Source: Streptomyces cyaneus
Lineage (GTDB): Bacteria > Actinomycetota > Actinomycetes > Streptomycetales > Streptomycetaceae
Direction: 5' to 3'
Assembly (NCBI RefSeq): GCF_004028635.1
Contig: NZ_RQJW01000005.1
Location: forward strand, 124,001 to 188,000
Length of the DNA: 64,000 nucleotides
Below the pieces are notes generated by a model, which ran no database searches, was not told the DNA's origin, and worked only from the letters and a program-made list of their open reading frames with translations. Shown here piece after piece: positions 17,238-25,577 of this stretch. How positions within the stretch are numbered: position 1 is the first letter of the stretch; each line of letters begins with the position of its first letter. The position numbers and the translations under genes were made by a program.

Positions 17238-18402
17238 CCTCGGGGTTGGCCGGTGACGGCCCGTCGAGCAGCGGCTGCGCAACGCCCTTCAGGTGCAGGT
17301 CGAAGAAGGCGGCGACGTACGCGCGCGTGAGGGCCGACGAACGCTCGTAGGGAAGCGGTGCGATGTCCGGGATGCCGACCAACTCCGCGAGCAGCGGTAC
17401 GTCGGTGAAGGACCCGTGGTCGGTCCCGGCGACGGTCAGCCAGCGCTTCCAGCCGTCCAGGTGGGCCCAGGCCTCGTCCCAGGTCGTGTCGAGCGGCGGC
17501 CTGTTCTCGGCCCCCACCATCAGGAAGGGGCGGCCGTCGAGACCGGTGTCGGGCACCGGGACGAAGAAGGTGCCGTCCATGTTCACGCCGGCCCGCACGC
17601 GCGCGTCGGCGGCCATCGTCGTGGCGGCGGCGTTGCCGCCGATGGAGTGCCCGGCCATGCCGATCCGCTTCGCGTCGATCACGCGCGCGTACCGCCACGC
17701 CGGGTGGCGCCCGGTCAGCCGGTCGAGCACGAAGGAGACGTCCTGGGCCCTGCTCTCGGCGACGGTCGAGCCGCCGATCGAGGAGAACTCGTCGCAGATG
17801 GCGCAGGGCAGGGTCTGTCCGTCGGGCAGGGTCGTACCGGCGTTCTCGTACGGGTGGTCGACCAGGGCTACGACGTACCCGCGGCTGGCGAGGTCCTCGG
17901 CGAGGCCGGTGAGGGTCGCACGCGGGAGCGTGAACCCGGGCGAGAGCACGACGAGCGGGAACCTGGCGGGCGCCGGGCGCGCGTCGGTGTGCGCCCAGGT
18001 ACGGACGCCGCTGATCGCCTCGGGCGGGATCGTGGCGTCCGGGGCCCTCAACTCCAGTAGGTGGCGGGCCTCTTCGGTGGTCATGTAGGGCGCCGTCGGG
18101 CCGCCCGTGCCGGGGCGCGCGGGGTAGTACATGGACACCATCAGCTGACGGGGGCCGGCTGACGGTACCCAGGGGTCAGGTCGGTCGGCGTCGACGAGGT
18201 GGAGGGTGCTGCGGCCGACGGTGTGCGGGCCGGTGGGGCGGGGCAGTCGGGCCGGGTCGGCGACCGGGGAAGCGTCGGACACGGGGGTGGCGGAGGCGGC
18301 GGAGGCGGAGGCGGACCCAGCGCTGACGACCGGCAGGGTGAGGGCCGGCCCGAGCGTGAGCACCGCGGATGCCGCGACCGCTAAGAAGCGTGATCTGTTC
18401 AT
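17218..18402 (-). CDS. Secreted alpha/beta hydrolase, PAF-acetylhydrolase/lipase-like
   Basis: A 394-aa exported serine hydrolase. A signal peptide (Arg near the start, hydrophobic core to about residue 25, Ala-rich cleavage zone) is followed by an Ala/Ser/Pro linker. The catalytic set is visible: oxyanion strand LVVLSPGF (about 150-157), nucleophile elbow GHSIGG (Ser253), acid Asp in NMDGTFF (276) or later, and His in GTDHGSF (His329). This order matches the platelet-activating-factor acetylhydrolase/chlorophyllase-like family, which cleaves short acyl or polyester bonds. Two close Cys (LPCAICDE) may form a disulfide. The gene ends inside the acidic repeat of the convergent MFS gene; its own C-terminus (NPEVSVRLP) looks normal. 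Confidence 0.85.
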   Translation of the reverse strand: MNRSRFLAVAASAVLTLGPALTLPVVSAGSASASAASATPVSDASPVADPARLPRPTGPHTVGRSTLHLVDADRPDPWVPSAGPRQLMVSMYYPARPGTGGPTAPYMTTEEARHLLELRAPDATIPPEAISGVRTWAHTDARPAPARFPLVVLSPGFTLPRATLTGLAEDLASRGYVVALVDHPYENAGTTLPDGQTLPCAICDEFSSIGGSTVAESRAQDVSFVLDRLTGRHPAWRYARVIDAKRIGMAGHSIGGNAAATTMAADARVRAGVNMDGTFFVPVPDTGLDGRPFLMVGAENRPPLDTTWDEAWAHLDGWKRWLTVAGTDHGSFTDVPLLAELVGIPDIAPLPYERSSALTRAYVAAFFDLHLKGVAQPLLDGPSPANPEVSVRLP

Positions 18403-18506
18403 GCGGAAGACGGTAGGTCGCGCCCCGCTGACCTGGCGTCATCCCGCAGGCCCCCCTTCCCGATAACCCCGTGCTACCATGGAGGTACGCACCTACGCTG
18501 TCCGTC

Positions 18507-19001
18507 ATGCTGACCCTGGAGCGCCTACGCGCCGACCACGCGGACGCCGTGCTCGCCTTCGAGCGCGAGAACCGGGAGTACTTCGCGCGTACGGTGCCGG
18601 ACCGCGGGGACGCGTACTTCAGCGCCGCCGGGTTCGCCGCCAGGCACGAGGCGTTGCTGGCCGAACAGGAGGCCGGGGTCTGCCACTTCCACCTCGTGCT
18701 GGACGACGAGGGTCGCCTCATCGGCCGCGTGAACCTGATGGATGCGGTCGACGGTTCCGCCGAGTTGGGGTACCGGATCGGCGAGCGAGCGGCGGGCAAG
18801 GGCGTCGCCACGGCGGCGGTTGCGGAGGTGTGCCAGGTGGCCGGTACGGCCTACGGGCTGACGGCCCTGGTCGCGGTCACTCACCTGGACAACCTGGCGT
18901 CCCGGGCCGTCCTGGAGCGGAACTCCTTCGCCGTCGTGGAAGACGTCGTTGTGGGCGGTCGGCCCGCGGTCCGCTATCGGCGCACGCATCTCGGGCACTG
19001 A
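18507..19001 (+). CDS. GNAT acetyltransferase, RimJ/RimL-like
   Basis: 164 aa, starting at ATG 18507 (MLTLERLRADHADAVLAF). Features of the RimJ/RimL group are all present: the ENREYF segment, an AELGYRIGERAAGKGVATAAV segment giving the acetyl-CoA loop with a GKGVAT turn, and NLASRAVLERNSF near the end. These enzymes acetylate N-termini of ribosomal proteins or small molecules such as antibiotics. No ribosome site stands at the usual distance; GGAGGT is 20 bases upstream with TACCAT before it. The start could therefore be one of the upstream codons in frame (GTG at 18471), though the family's N-terminus begins where I placed it. Confidence 0.85.
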   Translation: MLTLERLRADHADAVLAFERENREYFARTVPDRGDAYFSAAGFAARHEALLAEQEAGVCHFHLVLDDEGRLIGRVNLMDAVDGSAELGYRIGERAAGKGVATAAVAEVCQVAGTAYGLTALVAVTHLDNLASRAVLERNSFAVVEDVVVGGRPAVRYRRTHLGH

Positions 19002-19115
19002 CGGGGCGGGAAGCGGCTCGCGAGGTCGGACTGGGTTGCTCCACGCCAACGCCGTGACAACGGTCTCCGCACGGAGGCGAGTTGCACGGGTGGCGATCGA
19101 GGACAATCCGGTTCG

Positions 19116-22100
19116 TCAAGGTTGCTCCTCCTCGGAGAAGTCGCGCACGTCGGCGAGCAGGCTGGTGTCGACCGGAGGGAGAGCCTGACGCTGGGCCACC
19201 TCCACGATCGTCTGCGCGATGGCCCAGGCAACACGTCGGTACTGCGACCACTGCCCGGACTCGCGCAGGCCCCGCAGACCACCCACTGCGGCAAGTTCGC
19301 TGTCGAGTGTCGGTGACATGTACTGCACTTCCCTGACCTCTCGCGGCAGTTGTGTGGGGTCGGCGGGCTCCCAGAGCACAGGCACCGTCGCGATCACCCC
19401 GCCCAGGGATTGACGCCACCTGAAGACCGACCACTCCCTGCGGCACCACGCGCTCTCGAAGTACGAGGGCGAGAACAACGGCACAAAGACTCGTGCCTCG
19501 GCCAGGGCAGCGTATGTCTCCTCCTGCCAGCGTGCACCCTTGGTCAGGCTGGCAGCCATGAAGCCGGGACTCTCTCCGGCGAAATCCGTCATCTCCATGA
19601 CGTGTCGGCTCAAAAGGTGGAAGAAGTCCTCTTCCGGATTGCCATGTGTCTTACCTGAAGCCGGATATGCCGCACGGTTGTAGCTCAGGAAGAACAGCGG
19701 CCCTTCCCGAGGCGCCTCGGACGGCATCGCCTCCGGTTCGCGCTCACGAACGTGCGAGACCCTCCCCGTGGACAGCGCGATCCGGTCGATGAGTCCAGGA
19801 CTGACGGGCCACGCCACGCCCTTCGCGGAATGCAGGTGACACAGTCTTCCGTTCGCGTCAGTAACCACCGCACCCGGGGGAGGAACCAGAGCCTCCGAGG
19901 AGGCAAGGCTCAGCTTGATTTTGGGTGTCCGCGAGCCTTCCACGGGCTCCTCGTACCACGCTGCGGCGAAGGCGCTTTCGCCAGAGGGGGCAAGAGGGAC
20001 TGCGGGAAGACCGGCCTCTTCCAGCTCGATGCTGACTAGCCTCGGTGTTTCAGGTACCACAGATGCGCGGACGACTCGGAACTCCACACCGTCCGGTCCT
20101 CGGACCTGGAGTACTCCTGGGCTCGGGCTGAATCCGGCGGCGAGCACGACGTCCGGTCTCACCGCGACGCCAGTACCCACGAAGCGACCCTCCTGGCTGA
20201 TGCTGACGAGAGAGGACAGGAACTCGCGTGTGTCCAGACGACCGACCAGAAGCCCCTCGACAAAGGGGGCGATCGGCACGCGTCGCTCCGTGAAATTCGA
20301 AATTACCGCCGCCAGTATTCCTGGGTTCGTCCCCATGAGCTCCACGACATCGGCCAGTTCGGCGACCTCGTGCCACACCTCTCCGCGATACGGAGCGAGC
20401 GCCTCCCGAACGAATTCCACAGCCGCTTCACGGCTCAGGTCGCTCAGTGTCACCGTCTCGTACGGCTCTTCCCACCATCGCGTCCCCTCAGAGAGGGTGA
20501 CCAACAAGCTGCCGGAGTGCGGCGGCGGCAACCAGGTGGGCCACGGATCCGAATCATCCTCGTCGGTCAAGAAGGTTTCCGAAGTGACGCCGTCGTAGAT
20601 CAGCAGCCAGCCCGGATTGTCACTCAGATAGGCGAAGAGGCGGTCCAGGCGTTCCCACTGCGTGTTCTCAGGAAGCGTGATGCCGAGGTCGTCCGCAAGG
20701 GCGGCAAGGTCCTCCCGCAGGATGTCAGGCTTGTGGGCGCGGATCCAGCGGACCATCGTGAACGTGTCGGCAGACGCCTGGGCACATTCGATGGCCAGCG
20801 CGGTCTTGCCCACGCCGCGAGCTCCAACGATCATGCATTGTGTCCACATCGGCAGCAGCCCCCGCGCGACAGCGTCGCGGTTACTCCCGGCTATCGACCG
20901 CAGGACACTCGACGCCTCTTCTTCCCTGCGGACGTAGAACTTCGGTCCTGGAGGTATCCGACTCGGCACCCTCTCACCGGTCCGAGCCACCCCGATGTTC
21001 CCGCCGGCCACGACGCTGCCCTCTCGCCGCGCCTCACCCACTTCCGGTTCCAGCGCCCCCTTCCTGCGCCACCACGAGAACAGCCCCCGCCTCCGCCTCC
21101 GCTCCTCCCCCTGCTCCGGCACCGATTCCGTCGGCGCAGCGCCCCTCCCCCGCCCCCGCGTCAGCCTCTCCACAACCTCCGCGTGATCCCCGCCGACCCC
21201 GGCGACCACGGCCAGCGCGACCTCCGCGAACGCCCGGCTGCCCTCCGGCAGTTCGCGTCCGTCCAGCCCGCCGCGCTCCCCCACGGCAGCCAGCAGCGCC
21301 CCGAAGTCGGTCACCCCGCCGAACGTCGCCGCCACCCGCTCGCTCACGCCGTCGACGACCTGTTCAAGGACCCGCAGCGACTCCGTACGGGTCAGCCGGT
21401 CCAGCAGCGCATCCCGTACACCGTCCCGGAAGTCGTAGAGCACGCTGTCCGGATCCTCACCCGGTACGGAGGCCGGCGTACGGCGTACGAGGAGCCCGGA
21501 GAGGAAGATCTCGGCGAGATGCATCGGCGTCGACGCCGGGAGCATGGTGCGCTGGACCAGTCTCATCACCGGCAGACTCAGCGGTGCGGCGGCCAGCAGC
21601 CGCAGCAACTTGAACGCCTCCGGCGAGTAGCCCTCCTCGAAGCGCTCGATCCACTCCCCCGGTGTGCTCGCCCCCGCCCCCGCGCCCGGCAGCGTCGGCC
21701 GTTTCACCATCGTCAGCGCGGCGGCCCGCAACGGCACCCAGTCCGTCGTACGGCCGGACACGAGCCGCGCCCACGGGCTCAGCCAGTCACCGGACACCTC
21801 CAGCACCGGCAGCCAGTGGATCCGCGCCCGGTCCTCCGCCCCCGCACGCCCGCGGGCAATGCCCGGCAACGGCCCCGACGACCGCACCTCGATCGTCGCC
21901 CGGTCGGTCTCCGTGCCACGCGCCCGCACCGCAGACGTACGCAGCGCCGTACGGTGCCACAGCCGTCCGGGCAGCACCTGGAGCGCGGCGACGGGGCGTC
22001 GTACGGACCAGTCGGCCAGCGCCGCAGGCAGCTCCGTGCCGTACCAGGACGGGCCCACCCCGTCTGTCAGGACCAGGACCGCGCGCCGCCCGGCCGGGTC

Positions 22101-22868
22101 CGTCAAGGCCTGCCGCCAGCGCCGTACCGGCGACGCCGCCTGCGCGCCGCTGCGTCGGAACGGCGCCAGCGTCGGTTCCGGACCGTCGGTCTGAAGCGCC
22201 CACGCCCGCACGTCGGCGAAGGCACCGTGCCGGGCGAGCAGGGTCCGCAGCTCATCGGCGAGGCGGTGCCAGACCTTCATCGTCGTGCCCGTGTCGATCA
22301 ACAGGTCGACGGAGAACCGGCGTTCAGGGGCGGGGCGCAGGATCGGCAGGAGCAGCCCGGTATCGCCCGAGGCTGCCGCCGTGGCCTCCACGTCGAGGGT
22401 GCGGGCGCGAGTCGAGGGCACCGTCTGGCGCAGGGGGCGCAGGGCTCGGGTCAGGGCGAGGGCATCGGGGAGGGCCTGGGGTTGGGCGACGCGGATGGCG
22501 TGTGCGCCGCCGGGGCCGGCGGACGCTGTGCCGTCGGTGCCGCCTGGAAGGTGGAGGCGGGCCGACGGAGACTCGGGGCCGGTGTCAGGGGTGGAGTCGT
22601 CGTCCTGCGGTGGGGGCGCGACCGGGGCGGCCGGGGGCGGGGGCTGCGTCGGGTCCGTCCCGTTGCCGAGCAGCGACCAGTCGACCGGGTCGAGGCCGCT
22701 GAGCCGGGCGATCCACAGCACGTCGAGGGCATCGTCGACGTCCGGCGCGCCTCCCGCGTCCAGGAGGCGGGCCAGTTCCTCCCGCAGGACGTCGTCGGGC
22801 ACGGAACCGGGCCCGGCCGCGGCTCCCCCGGCTCCCCCCGCTCCGTCGGCTCCCTCAGCCCCCGTCAC
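19116..22868 (-). CDS. Giant vWA / STAND NTPase / degenerate trypsin / TIR conflict protein (SAV_2336-type N-terminus)
   Basis: 1250 aa from a GTG seven bases after the MoxR stop. Domains in order: a short helical head (about 20-60); a disordered Pro/Asp stretch; a vWA-like domain with LLIDTGTTM near residue 188 and VLVLTDG later, as in SAV_2336-type proteins; a helical region; an Arg-rich RRRRGLFSWWRRK patch; and a STAND/NB-ARC-type NTPase with P-loop GARGVGKTAL near 683 and LLIYDG as Walker B. Next (about 890-1030) is a beta-rich segment in trypsin order, GTGVAVRPDVVLAAG, but with catalytic His, Asp and Ser apparently replaced. Last is a TIR domain of the FxsC-like kind (about 1055-1215) with FFLSYNRAAYP, ARVFVPLFSPSYF and CRREW. 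I infer a sensor-effector that kills or arrests the cell through its TIR domain. The 3' two thirds is visibly less GC-rich than the 5' part. Confidence 0.8.
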   Translation of the reverse strand: MTGAEGADGAGGAGGAAAGPGSVPDDVLREELARLLDAGGAPDVDDALDVLWIARLSGLDPVDWSLLGNGTDPTQPPPPAAPVAPPPQDDDSTPDTGPESPSARLHLPGGTDGTASAGPGGAHAIRVAQPQALPDALALTRALRPLRQTVPSTRARTLDVEATAAASGDTGLLLPILRPAPERRFSVDLLIDTGTTMKVWHRLADELRTLLARHGAFADVRAWALQTDGPEPTLAPFRRSGAQAASPVRRWRQALTDPAGRRAVLVLTDGVGPSWYGTELPAALADWSVRRPVAALQVLPGRLWHRTALRTSAVRARGTETDRATIEVRSSGPLPGIARGRAGAEDRARIHWLPVLEVSGDWLSPWARLVSGRTTDWVPLRAAALTMVKRPTLPGAGAGASTPGEWIERFEEGYSPEAFKLLRLLAAAPLSLPVMRLVQRTMLPASTPMHLAEIFLSGLLVRRTPASVPGEDPDSVLYDFRDGVRDALLDRLTRTESLRVLEQVVDGVSERVAATFGGVTDFGALLAAVGERGGLDGRELPEGSRAFAEVALAVVAGVGGDHAEVVERLTRGRGRGAAPTESVPEQGEERRRRRGLFSWWRRKGALEPEVGEARREGSVVAGGNIGVARTGERVPSRIPPGPKFYVRREEEASSVLRSIAGSNRDAVARGLLPMWTQCMIVGARGVGKTALAIECAQASADTFTMVRWIRAHKPDILREDLAALADDLGITLPENTQWERLDRLFAYLSDNPGWLLIYDGVTSETFLTDEDDSDPWPTWLPPPHSGSLLVTLSEGTRWWEEPYETVTLSDLSREAAVEFVREALAPYRGEVWHEVAELADVVELMGTNPGILAAVISNFTERRVPIAPFVEGLLVGRLDTREFLSSLVSISQEGRFVGTGVAVRPDVVLAAGFSPSPGVLQVRGPDGVEFRVVRASVVPETPRLVSIELEEAGLPAVPLAPSGESAFAAAWYEEPVEGSRTPKIKLSLASSEALVPPPGAVVTDANGRLCHLHSAKGVAWPVSPGLIDRIALSTGRVSHVREREPEAMPSEAPREGPLFFLSYNRAAYPASGKTHGNPEEDFFHLLSRHVMEMTDFAGESPGFMAASLTKGARWQEETYAALAEARVFVPLFSPSYFESAWCRREWSVFRWRQSLGGVIATVPVLWEPADPTQLPREVREVQYMSPTLDSELAAVGGLRGLRESGQWSQYRRVAWAIAQTIVEVAQRQALPPVDTSLLADVRDFSEEEQP

Positions 22869-22875
22869 AGCCCGC

Positions 22876-23943
22876 TCAGCCCCGATCCAGCGGCCGCAGC
22901 AGATCCTCGTCCAGCAGGGCCCGCCCCGTCTCGTCGTTCCACAGCCCGCGTTCCGCCATGAGCAGCGCGTTGAGCAGCTGGTCGTTGGCGAGCGTGCCCT
23001 TCTCCCGCTGCTTGGTGAGGAAGTCGCCGATGATCTTGCCCCGCACCTCGGCGGAGGAGCCGTCGCCGCCGGTCCCCGGCTCCCCGAGGTGCGCGGCGAC
23101 CATGCCGGCCAGACGCCCCTTGTCCGCCGCCCCGATCTCCAGCCGGATGCAGCGGCGCAGGAACGCCATCGGGAACTCCCGCTCCTCGTTGCTGGTCAGC
23201 ACGACGAACGGGAACTGAGCGCATGCCACCTCACCGCCCTTGACCTGCACCTTCTTACGGTCGGCGGTCATGACCGTCTGTTCCTTGCCCTCCATCCGGG
23301 CCAGTTCGGGGATGATGAACTCGCCCTCCTCGAAGACGTTCAGGAGGTCGTTGGGGAAGTCCATGTCGCTCTTGTCGATCTCGTCGATCAGCAGGACCCG
23401 GGGCCGCTTCCACGGCAGCAGGGCCGTCCCGAGCGGTCCCAGCCACATGTACTTGCCGATGTCGGGCGGCGGGGGCGCCTCGCCTTCCCGACCGCCGGTC
23501 AGGGAGCCCGCGTTGCGCAGGCCGGCGTCGTAGAGACGGCCCACGGCGTCGTACTCGTACAGCCCGTCCTTGAGGGTGGAACGGCTGGTGATGCCCCAGC
23601 GAAGCACCGGGCCGAGCTTCAGTTCCTGCGCGACGGCGTACGCGAGCGTGGACTTGCCGGTGCCGGGCTTGCCGGTGAGCAGCAGGGGGCGGCGCAGGTG
23701 CAGGGCGAGGTTGACGAGGTGGATCTCGCGCTCACCGGCTTGGTACGCGACGCCCTGGCCCTCTCGGCCGAGATGGCGGTGGACGGCGTCGTCGTCGGGG
23801 GCCTGCGGGGTGTCGAGCAGCCGGGCCGGCTGTTCGCCGCCGTGCCGGAAGGCGCGCCACGGGGGCGCCTTGGGCAGGTTCTTGATGCCGTCGTGCGGGG
23901 TGCCCGTCCCCTCGTAGACCCACCAGTCCGGCTTCTTCGTCAT
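22876..23943 (-). CDS. MoxR-family AAA+ ATPase of the conflict operon
   Basis: 355 aa from ATG 23943, which overlaps the previous stop and has AAGGAGC just upstream. A clean AAA+ core: Walker A GKPGTGKST (91-99), Walker B LLIDEID (184-190), sensor 1 VVLTSNEERE (247-256), and an arginine pair in FLRRCIRLEI (about 263) as finger. The substrate-loop region (YEYDAVGRLYDAG, 129-141) is as in MoxR-like chaperones. The C-terminal helical part is short. MoxR ATPases usually remodel vWA-domain partners, and the next gene supplies a vWA domain. Together with the VMAP protein upstream this matches the ternary ATPase-vWA-VMAP conflict systems described in comparative genomics by the Aravind group (recalled). 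The likely role is NTP-dependent licensing of the effector. Confidence 0.88.
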   Translation of the reverse strand: MTKKPDWWVYEGTGTPHDGIKNLPKAPPWRAFRHGGEQPARLLDTPQAPDDDAVHRHLGREGQGVAYQAGEREIHLVNLALHLRRPLLLTGKPGTGKSTLAYAVAQELKLGPVLRWGITSRSTLKDGLYEYDAVGRLYDAGLRNAGSLTGGREGEAPPPPDIGKYMWLGPLGTALLPWKRPRVLLIDEIDKSDMDFPNDLLNVFEEGEFIIPELARMEGKEQTVMTADRKKVQVKGGEVACAQFPFVVLTSNEEREFPMAFLRRCIRLEIGAADKGRLAGMVAAHLGEPGTGGDGSSAEVRGKIIGDFLTKQREKGTLANDQLLNALLMAERGLWNDETGRALLDEDLLRPLDRG

Positions 23944-25577
23944 GCTGCTCCTTCGCCGGCCCCGCGGGTACCGGTCATCTGCTGGTCCTGGCCGCTGAAG
24001 ACGCATGTCGGGTCGTCCCACAGCAGGGTTATCCGGTTGTGCACGCTCTCGGGATCGCGCCGCCCGCGCTTACGGGCCTCGTGCACGCTGTGCGGCAGGT
24101 CTGCCAGCCGGTCGAGCGGCCGGCAGTGGCGCAGGACGTCCAGCAGCGAGCCCGGGTCGCCGTCGTCGCGACGCCAGACCATGACCGGGATTCCGTCTTC
24201 CAGCAGGGCGCCTCGTACCGCTTCCCGGATGAGCTCGTCACGGTGGTCGTACGGGATCCCCAGTCCCAGGCAGGACAGGTCGGCGTGTTCGAGCAACCAG
24301 TCCGCGACGTCGGCGGGGTCGGACAGCCGCAGGGACGAATAGCTGCTGCCGGGACAACTCCAGGGTTTCGCCGTGGGGTTCCGGCCGTCCGCCCGTTCCG
24401 GAGTGTCGGGCCCCATCCAGCCGATGCGTTCCAGCGCGTCGCCCGGTGTACCGTCGCGATCCGCTGCTTCCAGTGCCTGCCAGCGGCGGATCCATTCGTC
24501 GTGGATCGTGCTGTCCTTGTACCGGGTCAGGGAGCGGACGACGACCTGGCAGCTGCGGCTGAGGGGCACGCCGGCCGAACCACCGGGCCACGACTCGGCG
24601 GGGTGGTCGAGCAGCGAGTGCGGCAGCAGGAACTCCACCCGCTTGTTCACTCCCCGGCCGGCCTCGGCCGGTTCCTGCCAGGCGGCAAGGAAACCGCGGC
24701 CGCAGTCCATCAGTTCGCCGCCGGCGAAGGTGCCGGGCAGGGACTGCGAGCCCCGGAAGGCGGGCCGGCCGTCACCGACGCGCTCGTAGTGGTAGCCGCG
24801 CAGGGAGTAGCGGCGCTGGGTGTACGGCAGGTCGCTCGGCGCGTCCTCCTCCTCGACCCGTATCTGGATGATGACCTGCCGGTCGCCGCTCGCGGGCGGG
24901 GTTCCGGCGCCCGCTCCCCGCCCCTGGACGGAGGCGAGCAGACGGGCGAGCTGCGGCCCGATGGCGGGCTCCGCCGCCAGCAGGGCGAGGAAGCGCAGCA
25001 GTTGGGTGCGTGGGGTGTCGGGTTCGGCGGGAGTCACCCGTGCGTCGTAGAGCTTGGACAGCACCTGCGGGAGCCGGTCGGCGTCCAGTGGTCGGCCTGC
25101 GGTGCGGCGTTCGGTGCGGTACTGGTGCACCGCCGTCCAGCCGAAACCCACCTTCTGTCTGTGCAGTCCGCCGATGAGCTCCAGCATGAAGGGCGCGGGC
25201 AACGGGCCGGGTGGCCCGGTCAGGACCACGACCGCCAGATCGAACCACTCGGTGGCGATGTCGTCCGGCTCCACGCACGCCAGAGCGTCCCGCAACGACT
25301 GCAGCGTCCCGGTGCGCCGAGCGGTGGCGACGATGGCATGCAGATGGTCACGGGTGACGTTGTGCTCGGGGGCGGCGTCGCCGAGCCGGGGGTCTGCCTG
25401 TTGCAGCAGGTCCTTACGCCCGTCGACCGACCGCAGCCGAGGGATGGCGGCCAGGATCCCGACAAGGAGCTGTTCCGTGTCCCGCTCGGTCTCGCGCTCC
25501 GGGCGGGGCGGGGGCGGGCCGGTGCCCTGGGGTGCGGTACGGCCGACGGAAAGCCTGCGACGCAGGTGGCGGAACAC
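23940..25577 (-). CDS. VMAP-C protein with N-terminal effector-associated domain
   Basis: 545 aa starting at a GTG that directly follows the TGA of the gene before it (zero spacing). Residues about 30-120 are a small helical domain (LVGILAAIPRLRSVDGRKDL, later CVEPDDIATEWFDLA). It resembles the C-terminal domain of the preceding SEFIR protein (ALEEIAPDDIGTKRVREL), as expected for paired effector-associated domains. The C-terminal half has the layout I know from vWA-MoxR-associated proteins: a RVEFLLPHSLLDHPAESW segment, SCQVVVRSLTRY, a Trp-rich helix with IRRWQALEA, and later IPVMVWRRDD. VMAP proteins are thought to be the scaffold joining sensor ATPase and effector. I am fairly sure of the VMAP-C call; the biochemical role is inference. 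Confidence 0.72.
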   Translation of the reverse strand: MFRHLRRRLSVGRTAPQGTGPPPPRPERETERDTEQLLVGILAAIPRLRSVDGRKDLLQQADPRLGDAAPEHNVTRDHLHAIVATARRTGTLQSLRDALACVEPDDIATEWFDLAVVVLTGPPGPLPAPFMLELIGGLHRQKVGFGWTAVHQYRTERRTAGRPLDADRLPQVLSKLYDARVTPAEPDTPRTQLLRFLALLAAEPAIGPQLARLLASVQGRGAGAGTPPASGDRQVIIQIRVEEEDAPSDLPYTQRRYSLRGYHYERVGDGRPAFRGSQSLPGTFAGGELMDCGRGFLAAWQEPAEAGRGVNKRVEFLLPHSLLDHPAESWPGGSAGVPLSRSCQVVVRSLTRYKDSTIHDEWIRRWQALEAADRDGTPGDALERIGWMGPDTPERADGRNPTAKPWSCPGSSYSSLRLSDPADVADWLLEHADLSCLGLGIPYDHRDELIREAVRGALLEDGIPVMVWRRDDGDPGSLLDVLRHCRPLDRLADLPHSVHEARKRGRRDPESVHNRITLLWDDPTCVFSGQDQQMTGTRGAGEGAA

